Assembly: GCF_008386575.1 (NCBI RefSeq) | Contig: NZ_VUOA01000005.1 | Span: 176,675-240,674, forward strand | Reading direction: 5' to 3' | Origin: Salinarimonas soli | Lineage (GTDB): Bacteria; Pseudomonadota; Alphaproteobacteria; Rhizobiales; Beijerinckiaceae | DNA: 64,000 nt | Shown: one piece after another, positions 35,251 to 44,395 of the stretch | How positions within the stretch are numbered: position 1 is the stretch's first letter | Layout: each line of letters begins with the position of its first letter | Program-made: the position numbers and the translations under genes | The notes under the pieces: model-generated | What the model saw: the letters and a program-made list of their open reading frames with translations, nothing else | Databases searched by the model: none | Told to the model about the DNA's origin: nothing

Positions 35251-36465
35251 ATGCCGCTCGATCTCGACTACGTGCGCTCGCAATTCCCGGCCCTCCGCAC
35301 GGGCGTCGCCTTCTTCGACAATGCCGGCGGCTCGCAGGTGCTGCGAGAGGTGGCGGAGCGCGTGGCCGATTACATGCTCACCACGAGCGTGCAGACGGGC
35401 GCCTCCTACGATCTGTCCCGTGAGGCCGGCGAGCGTGTCGCCGAGGCGCGCGCGACGCTCTCTCGCCTCGTGAACGCGCGGCGGCCGGAGGAAATCGTGC
35501 TGGGGTCGTCGACAACGGTGCTCATGCGCTTCCTGGCGACCGCGATGGCAAGCCGCTTCCAGCCCGGCGACGAGGTGGTGCTGACGGTGTTCGACCATGA
35601 ATCGAACATCGGCCCTTGGCTCACGCTGGAGAGCCGTGGCGTGGTGTTCAAGTTCTGGTCCGTCGACCGCGACAGCTTCGAGGTGGACCTCGCCGAGCTC
35701 GACGCTCTCATGACCGAGCGCACCAAGCTCGTCTGCGTCACGCATGCCTCCAACATCCTCGGCACGATCATGCCGATCGCCGAGATCGCGCGGCGGGTCC
35801 ATGCGGCCGGGGCGGAGCTGTGCGTGGACGGCGTCGCCTATGCGCCCCATCGTGCCATCGACGTACAGGCCCTCGACGTCGATTATTACGTCTTCAGCTT
35901 CTACAAGACCTATGGCCCGCATTTCGCGATGCTGTACGGCAAGTACGACCGGCTCCTGGAGCTCGATGGCCTGTACCACTACTTCTACGGGCGCGAGAAG
36001 GTGCCGTTCAAGCTGGAGCCGGGCAACACGAACTACGAGCTCGCCTGGGGCTCGGCGGGCATCGTCCACTATCTCGACCGGCTCGGGGGCGGGACGGGCG
36101 ACTTCGCGGCGGTCGCGCGCGCCTTCGACGATGTCGCCGCCCAGGAAGAGGCCTTGAGCGAGCGCCTGCTGGGGTTCCTGCGGGAGCGCAACGACGTGCG
36201 CATCGTCGGGCGCCGCGAGTCGGACCGGGCGATCCGGGTGCCGACGATCTCCTTCAAGGTCGAGGGCCGGGACTCAGCCGAGGTCGTGCGCGCGACGGAT
36301 CCCCTGAAGATCGGCATCCGCTTCGGCGACTTCCACTCCCGCCGGCTCGTCGAGCATCTCGGGCTCTCGGACGGTAACGGCGTGGTGCGGGCCTCGATGG
36401 TCCACTACAACACGGTGGAGGAGGTGGATCGCCTGATCGGGGGGCTGGAGGCGGCGCTCGGCTGA
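35251..36465 (+). CDS. Class-V PLP enzyme, cysteine-desulfurase-like (VC1184 subfamily type)
   Basis: 404 residues from ATG 35251. The fold is that of NifS/CsdA: FFDNAGGSQVLREV at the N-terminus, GSSTTVLMRFLATAMA, DHESNIGPW, and the PLP lysine K219 in FSFYKTYGPHFA. No cysteine occurs in the usual active-site loop; the few cysteines lie elsewhere (VCVTHAS, ELCVDG). So it is unlikely to be a canonical sulfur donor. This subgroup is annotated as cysteine-desulfurase-like but unproven. In this operon it probably acts on an imported amino acid. Confidence 0.82.
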   Translation: MPLDLDYVRSQFPALRTGVAFFDNAGGSQVLREVAERVADYMLTTSVQTGASYDLSREAGERVAEARATLSRLVNARRPEEIVLGSSTTVLMRFLATAMASRFQPGDEVVLTVFDHESNIGPWLTLESRGVVFKFWSVDRDSFEVDLAELDALMTERTKLVCVTHASNILGTIMPIAEIARRVHAAGAELCVDGVAYAPHRAIDVQALDVDYYVFSFYKTYGPHFAMLYGKYDRLLELDGLYHYFYGREKVPFKLEPGNTNYELAWGSAGIVHYLDRLGGGTGDFAAVARAFDDVAAQEEALSERLLGFLRERNDVRIVGRRESDRAIRVPTISFKVEGRDSAEVVRATDPLKIGIRFGDFHSRRLVEHLGLSDGNGVVRASMVHYNTVEEVDRLIGGLEAALG

Positions 36466-36469
36466 GGCC

Positions 36470-36580
36470 TCAAGCGCGGTTGCGGACGAGAAACAGGCTC
36501 TCGGGCCGGCGCGGGGGGAGGCTTGCGATGATCATGAGCCCAGCGCACGCCACCGCCACGACCAGAACCAGCACCGCCAT
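36470..36580 (-). CDS. 36-residue membrane micro-protein
   Basis: ATG 36580 has an excellent ribosome site, GAGGAGG, 5 bases upstream (36586-36592). The protein is MAVLVLVVAVACAGLMIIAS and then LPPRRPESLFLVRNRA, ending TGA 36470: one hydrophobic helix with a basic C-terminal tail. The match of strong ribosome site and a clean helix argues for a real gene. It is convergent with the PLP-enzyme gene (5 bases apart) and 82 bases beyond the hydrolase gene. Confidence 0.55.
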   Translation of the reverse strand: MAVLVLVVAVACAGLMIIASLPPRRPESLFLVRNRA

Positions 36581-36662
36581 GTGAGCCTCCTCTTCGTTGA
36601 AGGGAGTGAATCACTGCTTGCCTGCTTCGTGAATGCGCGAAGCGCGGCTGCCCGACGCGATC

Positions 36663-37502
36663 TCAGCGATGCGGCATTTCTGCAACGCCGTTTCGGCCCT
36701 GCCCCGTGCTCTCCAGGACCAGCCGCGCGGCCTCGTCCGGCTGATCCCACATGGGGAAGTGGCCGCAATTCTCGAACCAGTGCAGCCGCGAGCCGGGGAA
36801 GGCCGCGTGGGCGCGCTCGGCCTGGCGGGGAAGACAGAGGCGATCCTGGCGCCCCCAGCCGATCACCACCGGGCCGCTGCCCGCCGCGGCGGGTCCTTGC
36901 TGCTCCGGGCCCGTCGCGAGATCCCGATAGAGCGGATCGAATGTCGGGGTCGAGGCGAGGCTCTCCAGCTCTCCGGCCACCAATTCGGACGACAGGCTCC
37001 AAGGCTTGGCCGAGAGCTGGGCAAGGAACGCGGTGCGCGACGCCGCGTGCCGCGCCACGGTGGGGAGCACCGGGCGCAGCCCGCGCACGAGCCGAATCGA
37101 GGCCGCGATCGTCGTGTGGAAGTAGGTGCGCTCCCAACCCCGCCAGAACCCGCCCGGATCGAGGGCAACCACGGCTCGCGCGTGGCCGCGGCGGGCGAGC
37201 TCCAGCACCATGCGGGCGCCCATCGAACTGCCGGCCATATCGATGCCGGTGAGCCCCTCCCGGACGAGGAAGGCGTCGACGATGTCGGTGAGCCCCCGAA
37301 AGGTATCGCTGCCGGCCTCCGCAGGGGTGCCGCCATGGCCGGGAAGGTCGACGGCGAGAACCTCACGCTCCGCGGCGAGGGCGGGCAGGATCGGACTCCA
37401 GGACCGGGCGCTGCCGCCGAGCCCGTGGATGAGGAGGAGCTTCTCGCCTGCTCCCTGGGGCGACACCTTCACGCGTTCTCTCCGCCCGAGTGAGCAAGGC
37501 AT
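36663..37502 (-). CDS. Alpha/beta hydrolase
   Basis: 279 residues. The oxyanion loop LLIHGLGGSARSW (about 22-34), the nucleophile elbow AGSSMGAR (Ser in GSSMG, about residue 94) and the catalytic His in FENCGHFPMWDQP (about 251) are visible; IGWGRQDRLCLP supplies the acid. It is likely an esterase or lipase-like hydrolase in the cytoplasm. A start at GTG VKVSPQ (11 codons in) is possible. Substrate unknown. Confidence 0.85.
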   Translation of the reverse strand: MPCSLGRRERVKVSPQGAGEKLLLIHGLGGSARSWSPILPALAAEREVLAVDLPGHGGTPAEAGSDTFRGLTDIVDAFLVREGLTGIDMAGSSMGARMVLELARRGHARAVVALDPGGFWRGWERTYFHTTIAASIRLVRGLRPVLPTVARHAASRTAFLAQLSAKPWSLSSELVAGELESLASTPTFDPLYRDLATGPEQQGPAAAGSGPVVIGWGRQDRLCLPRQAERAHAAFPGSRLHWFENCGHFPMWDQPDEAARLVLESTGQGRNGVAEMPHR

Positions 37503-37610
37503 GGGCGTGGCATCATGGTGGTCATCGTTGCGCGCCTTTCGCGTGAGCCCCCGCTGGGCTCAACGCAAGGCGGGCCGCTTCGATGCGGGACGCGGTGCCG
37601 CAGCGGCGCC

Positions 37611-38000
37611 TCAGTTCATCTTGGACGGGTCCGTTCCCCCGACGGCGCGGATCACCTCCCCGACGAGCTTCGCCTCCGAGACGGGCTTGCCCAGGAAGAC
37701 GCTGCCGGCCGGCAGATCGCCGGGGCTCGGCGAGAACCGGCCCGAGAGCACGATGATCGGTATGTTCGCCCAGCGCTCCGAGACGTTGCGCGCCAGCGCG
37801 AAGCCGTTCATCCCCGGGGGCATGTCCACATCGGTCACGAGCGCCTGAACATCGTCGCGATCCTGGAGAATCGACAGCGCTTCCGCCGCCGAGCCTGCCT
37901 CCAGCACGAGGAACCCGGCATCGTTCAGGGCATCGGCCACGAACATTCGCACGAAGACCTCATCCTCGACGCAAAGGACGACCCGCTCTGCTCCCGGCAT
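37611..38000 (-). CDS. Single-domain response regulator
   Basis: 129 residues from ATG 38000 with GAGGTGG just upstream; a longer frame to 38084 is not supported. It is one REC domain: acidic pocket CVEDE, phospho-acceptor Asp in LVTDVDMPPGMNG, Thr/Ser switch in IVLSGR and the Lys in FLGKPVSEA. No output domain follows. It probably relays a phosphate for a kinase encoded elsewhere. It is divergent from the ABC-2 exporter with a 235-base gap. Confidence 0.88.
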   Translation of the reverse strand: MPGAERVVLCVEDEVFVRMFVADALNDAGFLVLEAGSAAEALSILQDRDDVQALVTDVDMPPGMNGFALARNVSERWANIPIIVLSGRFSPSPGDLPAGSVFLGKPVSEAKLVGEVIRAVGGTDPSKMN

Positions 38001-38235
38001 GCGCCACCTCGTTCCCGATCGGAAGGCGGCGAAGCTAGGCCTAGGCGGGGTGATTTGGGAAGCCGTCCTTTTCGCCTCATTCACTCAACCAAAGGTCGCT
38101 GTCAGACCACTCTCGGCGGCACCTCGATGGTGCACGGCGAACTTGCGCGCCGCTCGGCTTTGGTGTCCAAACGTCACCCCCGGATGGGGCGGCAGGTTTC
38201 CTCATCCATCGGCTTGAGCGAAAGACCGGCAGGGC

Positions 38236-39195
38236 ATGCGACCACACGAATTCGAGCCCGGCGCGGCCTCCGACGCGGTCATCGCGATCGAGGGGCTGAC
38301 GAAAACCTACAAATCGGGGTTCCAGGCGCTCAAATCCGTCGATCTCACGATCCGTCGTGGGGAGATCTTCGCGCTTCTTGGGCCGAACGGCGCGGGCAAG
38401 ACCACGCTGATCAGCGTCGTGTGCGGGATCGTCAACCCGACATCCGGGCGGGTCAGGGTGAATGGGCACGACATCCTGACGGACTACCGGGCCGCCCGCG
38501 CCCAGATCGGCCTCGTGCCGCAGGAACTCACCACGGACGCGTTCGAGACCGTCTGGAACACGGTGAGCTTCAGCCGCGGCCTGTTCGGGAAGTCCTCGAA
38601 CCCCGCCCATATCGAGCGCGTCCTCAAGGACCTGTCGCTCTGGGAGAAGCGGGACAACCGCATGATGACGCTTTCGGGCGGGATGAAGCGGCGCGTGCTG
38701 ATCGCGAAGGCGCTCTCCCATGAGCCGCAGGTCCTCTTCCTCGACGAGCCCACCGCGGGCGTCGATGTCGAGCTGCGGCAGGACATGTGGCGGCTCGTGC
38801 GGGCGCTGCGCGACACCGGCGTCACGATCATCCTGACCACGCACTACATCGAGGAAGCCGAAGAGATGGCCGACCGGGTCGGCGTGATCTCGAAGGGCGA
38901 GATCATCCTCGTCGAGGACAAGGCGGAGCTGATGCGCAAGCTCGGCCGCAAGCAGCTCACCCTCCAGCTCCAGGCTGCCCTTCCGGCCGTGCCGGCGAGC
39001 CTCGGGGCCTATGACCTCCAGCTCGCGGCCGAGGGGACCGAGCTGACCTACACGTACGACACCAAGGCCGAGCGGACCGGGATCACCTCGCTCCTGCGAG
39101 ACCTATCCGAGGCCGGCATCCGCTTCCGCGACCTGCGGACCCGGCAGAGCTCGCTCGAGGAAATCTTCGTGGGATTGCTCAAGGAGCAGGCATGA
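38236..39195 (+). CDS. ABC-2 type exporter ATPase
   Basis: 319 residues. Walker [10 protein letters not shown], signature LSGGMKRRV and Walker [13 protein letters not shown] are present, with [18 protein letters not shown]. The extended C-terminal 80 residues (ending IFVGLLKEQ) are typical of the DrrA/NodI-like ABC-2 ATPases. It overlaps the permease gene by 4 bases (ATGA). Cargo is unknown; polyketide, lipid or drug export are typical for the class. Confidence 0.88.
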   Translation: MRPHEFEPGAASDAVIAIEGLTKTYKSGFQALKSVDLTIRRGEIFALLGPNGAGKTTLISVVCGIVNPTSGRVRVNGHDILTDYRAARAQIGLVPQELTTDAFETVWNTVSFSRGLFGKSSNPAHIERVLKDLSLWEKRDNRMMTLSGGMKRRVLIAKALSHEPQVLFLDEPTAGVDVELRQDMWRLVRALRDTGVTIILTTHYIEEAEEMADRVGVISKGEIILVEDKAELMRKLGRKQLTLQLQAALPAVPASLGAYDLQLAAEGTELTYTYDTKAERTGITSLLRDLSEAGIRFRDLRTRQSSLEEIFVGLLKEQA

Positions 39196-39953
39196 ACTGG
39201 CTGGCGGTCCGCTCCATCTATCTCTTCGAGATGAATCGCTGGCGGCGCACGATCGTCCAGAGCATCGTCTCGCCCGTCATCTCCACGTCGCTCTATTTCG
39301 TGGTGTTCGGCGCAGCTATCGGTTCGGCGATCAGCGCGATCGACGGCGTAGCCTATGGGGCCTACATCGTCCCGGGTCTCCTGATGCTCTCGCTGCTGAC
39401 GCAAAGCATCTCGAACGCCTCCTTCGGGATCTATTTCCCGCGGTTCTCGGGCACGATCTACGAGATCCTGTCGGCACCCGTCTCGCCCTTCGAGATCGTG
39501 CTCGGCTATGTCGGGGCGGCCGCCACGAAGTCGATCCTGCTCGGCCTCATCATCTTGGCCACGGCCGCGCTCTTCGTGCCCATACGTATCGACCATCCGT
39601 TCGTGATGGTGCTCTTCCTCGTGCTCACGGCGGCGACGTTCAGCCTGTTCGGCTTCGTGATCGGCCTCTGGGCCGACGGATTCGAGAAGCTGCAGCTCGT
39701 TCCGCTGCTCATCGTGACGCCGCTGACGTTCCTTGGCGGCAGCTTTTACTCGATCGGCATGCTGCCGCCGTTCTGGCGCACGGTGAGCCTGTTCAACCCG
39801 GTGGTCTACCTGGTCAGCGGCTTCCGTTGGAGCTTCTTCGGACGGGCGGACGTCAGCGTCGGCTTGAGCCTCGGCATGACGTTCCTGTTCCTCGCGCTGT
39901 GTCTTGCCGCTGTGACGGCGATGTTCCGGACGGGCTATCGCCTCAAGGCATAA
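39192..39953 (+). CDS. ABC-2 type exporter permease
   Basis: 253 residues with about six membrane helices. The N-terminal [24 protein letters not shown] is typical of ABC-2 permeases, and [17 protein letters not shown] with [13 protein letters not shown] is the conserved C-terminal half. It is the membrane partner of the upstream ATPase. The next gene starts 154 bases on and belongs to a different system. Confidence 0.87.
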   Translation: MNWLAVRSIYLFEMNRWRRTIVQSIVSPVISTSLYFVVFGAAIGSAISAIDGVAYGAYIVPGLLMLSLLTQSISNASFGIYFPRFSGTIYEILSAPVSPFEIVLGYVGAAATKSILLGLIILATAALFVPIRIDHPFVMVLFLVLTAATFSLFGFVIGLWADGFEKLQLVPLLIVTPLTFLGGSFYSIGMLPPFWRTVSLFNPVVYLVSGFRWSFFGRADVSVGLSLGMTFLFLALCLAAVTAMFRTGYRLKA

Positions 39954-40107
39954 GGGGGCTCTCAGCCAGTGTTCTGAACCAGGGGTTGCGGTGCGGCAAA
40001 GCTTGCGATGGACATGTCAGGCCGCTTCCCCCTATCGTAGCGCGAGGACGACTCCGGCCGCTTGAACGAGCCGGGGCGTTCCATGAGAGGGGCGGAGGAG
40101 GAAACGC

Positions 40108-41172
40108 ATGAGCTTTATTCGATCGTTCTCGCTGGCCGTCATGGCGGGCGTTCTCGCCTTCGCGCCCGGCGCGCAGGCGCAGCAGAAGGGCACCGTCGGC
40201 GTCTCGATGCCCACGAAGTCGTCGGCCCGCTGGATCGACGATGGCAACAACATGGTCAAAGCGCTCAAGGAGCGGGGCTACAACGTCGACCTGCAATATG
40301 CCGAGGACGACATCCCGAACCAGCTTGCCCAGATCGAGAACATGATCACGAAGGGTCCGAAGGCTCTGGTCATCGCGGCTATCGACGGCACGACGCTTGC
40401 CGACGCGCTCCAGCAGGCCAAGAGCGCCGGCATCAAGGTGATCGCCTACGACCGCCTCATCCGGAACTCGCCGAATGTCGACTACTACGCCACCTTCGAC
40501 AACTTCCAGGTCGGCGTGCTCCAGGGCGGCTACATCGAGCAGGCGCTCGGCCTGAAGGAGGGCAAGGGTCCCTTCAACATCGAGCTGTTCGGCGGCTCGC
40601 CCGACGACAACAACGCCTACTTCTTCTACAACGGCGCGATGTCGGTGCTCGAGCCCTACATCAAGAGCGGCAAGCTCGTCGTCCGCTCGGGCCAGACCGG
40701 CATGGACAAGGTCGCGACCCTGCGCTGGGACGGAGCCACGGCGCAGGCGCGCATGGACAACCTGCTGAGCGCCTTCTACGCGAACCAGCGCGTCGACGCG
40801 GTCCTGTCGCCCTATGACGGGCTGAGCATCGGCATCATCTCGTCGCTGCGCGGCGTCGGCTACGGCAGCGGAAACCAGAAGATGCCCGTGATCACGGGGC
40901 AGGACGCCGAGGTTCCGTCGATGAAGTCGATCCTCGCGGGCCAGCAGACCTCGACCATCTTCAAGGACACGCGCGAGCTCGCGAAGGTGGCCGCCGAGAT
41001 GGTGGACAACATGCTGTCCGGCCGTCCGGTGCAGGTCAACGACACGAAAACCTACGAGAACGGCGTCAAGGTGATCCCGGCCCAGCTCCTCAAGCCCGTC
41101 ACCGTGGACGCCACGAACTGGAAGCAGGTCCTCGTGGACAGCGGCTACTACAAGGAAAACCAGATCAAGTAG
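40108..41172 (+). CDS. chvE: Multiple-monosaccharide-binding protein, ChvE type
   Basis: 354 residues. A signal peptide ends PGAQA before QQKGTVGV. The mature protein has [42 protein letters not shown] and [20 protein letters not shown], strongly like Agrobacterium ChvE, which binds arabinose, galactose, glucose and other monosaccharides and also signals to VirA. Here it is the first gene of a full importer. GAGGAGGAAA is present upstream of the ATG (40094-40103). Confidence 0.92.
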   Translation: MSFIRSFSLAVMAGVLAFAPGAQAQQKGTVGVSMPTKSSARWIDDGNNMVKALKERGYNVDLQYAEDDIPNQLAQIENMITKGPKALVIAAIDGTTLADALQQAKSAGIKVIAYDRLIRNSPNVDYYATFDNFQVGVLQGGYIEQALGLKEGKGPFNIELFGGSPDDNNAYFFYNGAMSVLEPYIKSGKLVVRSGQTGMDKVATLRWDGATAQARMDNLLSAFYANQRVDAVLSPYDGLSIGIISSLRGVGYGSGNQKMPVITGQDAEVPSMKSILAGQQTSTIFKDTRELAKVAAEMVDNMLSGRPVQVNDTKTYENGVKVIPAQLLKPVTVDATNWKQVLVDSGYYKENQIK

Positions 41173-41189
41173 GCGGTCGCCGACATTTC

Positions 41190-41214
41190 GGCCTCGCGCA
41201 TGCCGCGCGGGGCC
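41190..41214. repeat. Intercistronic hairpin between chvE and gguA
   Basis: A 10-bp stem (GGCCTCGCGC at 41190-41199 with GCGCGGGGCC at 41205-41214, one G-U pair) with a 5-nt loop follows the chvE stop by 17 bases. It may stabilise the chvE mRNA so that the binding protein is made in excess. Confidence 0.5.
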
Positions 41215-41233
41215 CTTCCGCCGAGAGTTCATC

Positions 41234-42763
41234 ATGGCCGCCATCCTGGAAATGCGGGGAATCACGAAGACCTTCCCCGGCGTACGAGCGCTGAGCGACG
41301 TGAGCTTCTCCGTCGAGGCCGGCGAGATCCACGCGCTCGTCGGCGAGAACGGCGCCGGTAAGTCCACGCTCATGAAGGTGCTCAGCGGCGTCTATCCGCA
41401 CGGGTCCTACGAGGGCGAGATCGTCTTCGAGGGCGAGGAACGCCGGTTCTCAGGCATCAACGACAGCGAGGCCGTCGGGATCATCATCATCCACCAGGAG
41501 TTGGCGCTCGTTCCGCTCCTGTCGATTGCCGAAAACGTGTTCCTCGGCAACGAGCGTGCGCGGGGCGGCATCATCGACTGGGGAGCGACCTATGCGGGCA
41601 CGAAGGCGCTCCTGGAGACGGTCGGACTGTCGGAATCGCCCGATACCCTCGTCGAGGATCTCGGGGTCGGCAAGCAGCAGCTCGTGGAGATCGCGAAGGC
41701 TCTGTCGAAGCGCGTGAAGCTCCTCATCCTGGACGAGCCCACCGCGAGCCTCAACGAGCGCGACAGCGACGCGTTGCTCGAGCTCCTCCTGCGCTTCAAG
41801 GCGCAGGGCATCACCTCCATCCTGATCTCGCACAAGCTCAACGAGATCGCGAAGGTGGCGGATTCAATCACGGTCCTGCGCGACGGCACGGCCGTCGAGA
41901 CCCTCGACTGCCGGGGAGGACCCGTGAGCGAGGACCGGATCATCAAGGGCATGGTGGGCCGCGAGATGGCCGACCGCTATCCGCCCCGCGAGTCCCGGAT
42001 CGGCGACCTCCTCCTCGAGGTCGAGGGGTGGAGCGCCGATCACCCTCTCCACACCGACCGGCGGGTCGTGAAAGGCATCACCCTCAACGTGCGCCGGGGC
42101 GAGATCGTCGGCATCGCCGGGCTCATGGGCGCGGGCCGCACCGAGTTCGCCATGAGCCTGTTCGGCCGCTCGTGGGGCCGGAACGTCACGGGCAAGGTCC
42201 GGCTCGCCGGGCGCGAGATCGACGTCAGCACCGTCGGTCGCGCGGTCGAGAACGGCCTCGCCTACGTGACCGAGGACCGCAAGACTTACGGCCTGGTGCT
42301 CGAACGCGATATCGCGACCAACGTGACGCTCGCGCACCTGAGCGGGGTCGCCAAGGGCGGCATCATCGACGACATGCGCGAGCTCGCGGTGGCGACGGAC
42401 TACCGCTCCCGCCTGCGCATCCGCTCGGCCGGCGTCCACCAGGACACGGTCACCCTGTCGGGCGGCAACCAGCAGAAGGTCGTCCTCGCCAAGTGGCTGT
42501 TCGCCGATCCGCAGGTGCTCATCCTGGACGAGCCGACCCGCGGCATCGACGTCGGCGCGAAATACGAGATCTACGCCCTGATGAACCGGCTCGCCGAGGA
42601 GGGGAGGGGACTCCTCGTAATCTCCTCCGAGATGCCGGAGCTTCTGGGCATGTGCGACCGCATCTACGTCATGAACGAAGGCTCGCTGGTTGCGGAGTTT
42701 CCCGTGGCCGAGGCCTCGCAGGAGAAGATCATGAACGCCATCGTGCGCGCGGGGAGGCGCTGA
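41234..42763 (+). CDS. gguA: Sugar ABC transporter ATPase (GguA/MmsA type, duplicated)
   Basis: 509 residues with two tandem ABC domains. Domain 1 has Walker [10 protein letters not shown] and Walker [13 protein letters not shown]. Domain 2 has the altered loop GLMGAGRTE in place of Walker A and LSGGNQQKV with [12 protein letters not shown], as in all sugar-transport ATPases of this type. It powers uptake with ChvE and the permease that begins 2 bases downstream. Confidence 0.92.
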   Translation: MAAILEMRGITKTFPGVRALSDVSFSVEAGEIHALVGENGAGKSTLMKVLSGVYPHGSYEGEIVFEGEERRFSGINDSEAVGIIIIHQELALVPLLSIAENVFLGNERARGGIIDWGATYAGTKALLETVGLSESPDTLVEDLGVGKQQLVEIAKALSKRVKLLILDEPTASLNERDSDALLELLLRFKAQGITSILISHKLNEIAKVADSITVLRDGTAVETLDCRGGPVSEDRIIKGMVGREMADRYPPRESRIGDLLLEVEGWSADHPLHTDRRVVKGITLNVRRGEIVGIAGLMGAGRTEFAMSLFGRSWGRNVTGKVRLAGREIDVSTVGRAVENGLAYVTEDRKTYGLVLERDIATNVTLAHLSGVAKGGIIDDMRELAVATDYRSRLRIRSAGVHQDTVTLSGGNQQKVVLAKWLFADPQVLILDEPTRGIDVGAKYEIYALMNRLAEEGRGLLVISSEMPELLGMCDRIYVMNEGSLVAEFPVAEASQEKIMNAIVRAGRR

Positions 42764-42764
42764 C

Positions 42765-43961
42765 ATGGATACGGGGCTCGTGAAGGAGGACGCCGGAACG
42801 CGCCGGATGCCCGCGCTAAGCGCGGTGCGGACGCATTTCGGTGATTACGGCATGCTCCTCGCTCTGCTCGTGATCATGGCGTTCTTCCAGATCATGACGG
42901 ACGGGACGCTGCTGCGCCCGCTGAACGTGACGAACCTCGTCCTCCAGAACAGCTACATCGTCATCATGGCGCTGGGGATGCTGCTGGTGATCGTGTCGGG
43001 GCACATCGATCTCTCGGTGGGATCGGTGGTGGGCTTCGTCGGCGGTCTCGCGGCGGTTCTCATCGTGCAATATGGCTGGCACTTCGTGCCCACGATCGCG
43101 GTCTGCCTCGTGGTCGGCGGCATCATCGGGGCGATTCAGGGCTACTGGGTGGCCTATCTGCGGGTCCCGTCCTTCATCGTGACGCTGGCGGGCATGCTCG
43201 TGTTCAAGGGGCTCCAGCTCGCGTTGCTCGGCGGGCGATCCGTGGGCCCGTTCCCGATCGAGTTCCAGCGCATCAGCTCCGGCTTCATCGCGGACCCGAT
43301 CGGGAATCCCGGCTTCAACCTGCCAGCCATCTTCTTCGGGATCGCCGCGGTGGTCGCCATCGGCTGGTTCGGCCTGCGCCATCGCGCCAACCAGAACCGC
43401 CACGGCGTGGCCCCCGCGCCCTTTGGGCTGTTCGCCTTCAAGTCCGGCCTGCTGGCCCTGCTCGTGCTCGGCTTCTGCTACCTGCTCGCCACCTATCGCG
43501 GCCTGCCGAACGTCTTCCTCCTGATGATCACGCTCGTCGCGGTTTATGCCTTCATCACGAACCGCACGACCATCGGCCGTCGGATCTACGCGCTGGGCGG
43601 GAACGAGAAGGCGGCGAAGCTGTCGGGCGTGCGCACGGAGTTCCTGACCTTCCTCACCTTCGCCAATATGGGTGTCCTGGCCGCGCTGGCGGGCCTCATC
43701 GTCGCGGCGCGGCTCAACACGGCGACGCCGCGCGCCGGCCTGGGCTTCGAGCTCGACGTCATCGCCGCCTGCTTCATCGGCGGTGCATCCGCCTCCGGCG
43801 GCTTCGGCAAGGTGACGGGTGCTGTCATCGGCGCGCTCATCATGGGCGTGATGAACAACGGCATGTCGATCCTGGGCATCGGCATCGACTACCAGCAGGT
43901 CATCAAGGGCCTCGTCCTCCTCGCCGCCGTCTCCGTGGACGTCTATTACCGCCGCAAGTAG
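42765..43961 (+). CDS. gguB: Sugar ABC transporter permease (GguB/MmsB type)
   Basis: 398 residues with about ten membrane helices. IVSGHIDLSVGSVVGFVGG (about 75-93) and the C-terminal ISCFIGG-like AACFIGGASASGGFG and GVMNNGMSILGIGIDYQ are typical of this family. It is the membrane subunit of the ChvE importer; the gguC hydrolase gene that follows in Agrobacterium is absent here. A hairpin starts 11 bases downstream. Confidence 0.9.
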   Translation: MDTGLVKEDAGTRRMPALSAVRTHFGDYGMLLALLVIMAFFQIMTDGTLLRPLNVTNLVLQNSYIVIMALGMLLVIVSGHIDLSVGSVVGFVGGLAAVLIVQYGWHFVPTIAVCLVVGGIIGAIQGYWVAYLRVPSFIVTLAGMLVFKGLQLALLGGRSVGPFPIEFQRISSGFIADPIGNPGFNLPAIFFGIAAVVAIGWFGLRHRANQNRHGVAPAPFGLFAFKSGLLALLVLGFCYLLATYRGLPNVFLLMITLVAVYAFITNRTTIGRRIYALGGNEKAAKLSGVRTEFLTFLTFANMGVLAALAGLIVAARLNTATPRAGLGFELDVIAACFIGGASASGGFGKVTGAVIGALIMGVMNNGMSILGIGIDYQQVIKGLVLLAAVSVDVYYRRK

Positions 43962-43971
43962 CGGACGCGCA

Positions 43972-43996
43972 GCACGAGCCGGCATAAGGCTCGTGC
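43972..43996 (+). terminator. Terminator-like hairpin after gguB
   Basis: GCACGAGCC (43972-43980) pairs perfectly with GGCTCGTGC (43988-43996) around a 7-nt loop and is followed by GCTCCTCTCTC, a pyrimidine-rich but not pure T stretch. It closes the sugar importer operon. Confidence 0.6.
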
Positions 43997-44356
43997 GCTC
44001 CTCTCTCGAGACGCGGGAGGAGCGCACGGACGGCGGCGCCCGGTTGGGTCGGACCGGTCCCGTCGTCAGATCAGGCGGGAGTGGGGGCGACTGTTTCGGG
44101 CCGGGTGACCTGACAGGACATCAGGCAGAGGACGAGACCCGAGCGGAACGCTCCGAACGGCCATTCGCGGCGGGCTTCGAGGCAAGATGGGCCCAGCGGC
44201 TCCTCGACAGGGCTGCCGTCCGGAGCATGGACGTCCGCCGCCGCGCACCGGCCCATCGGGTCCGCCCGAGACGGCGCTGCTCGCCTGACCACCTTCAAAG
44301 GCTTGGGCCCGTCGTCACTGATGTCGATCCACCGCAGGAGGAAGAGCGTCCCATGA
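43997..44356. other. Intergenic region without a supported gene
   Basis: 360 bases. All six frames give low-quality Arg/Pro-rich or short products. On the plus strand GGAGGAAGAG at 44337-44346 precedes ATG 44352, which opens a 7-codon ORF (MRKGPPR) running into the hairpin below. A non-coding RNA ending at the 44357-44391 terminator is possible, but no structure of a known family was recognised. Confidence 0.4.
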
Positions 44357-44391
44357 GAAAAGGGCCGCCCCGGTGAGGGGCGGCCCTTTTT
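44357..44391. terminator. Strong bidirectional intrinsic terminator
   Basis: GGGCCGCCCC at 44362-44371 pairs perfectly with GGGGCGGCCC at 44377-44386, with loop GGTGA. It is flanked by AAAA on the left and TTTTT on the right, so each strand has a T-run after the stem. It can end the minus-strand coiled-coil gene transcript and any plus-strand transcript from 44 kb. Confidence 0.85.
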
Positions 44392-44395
44392 GCTT

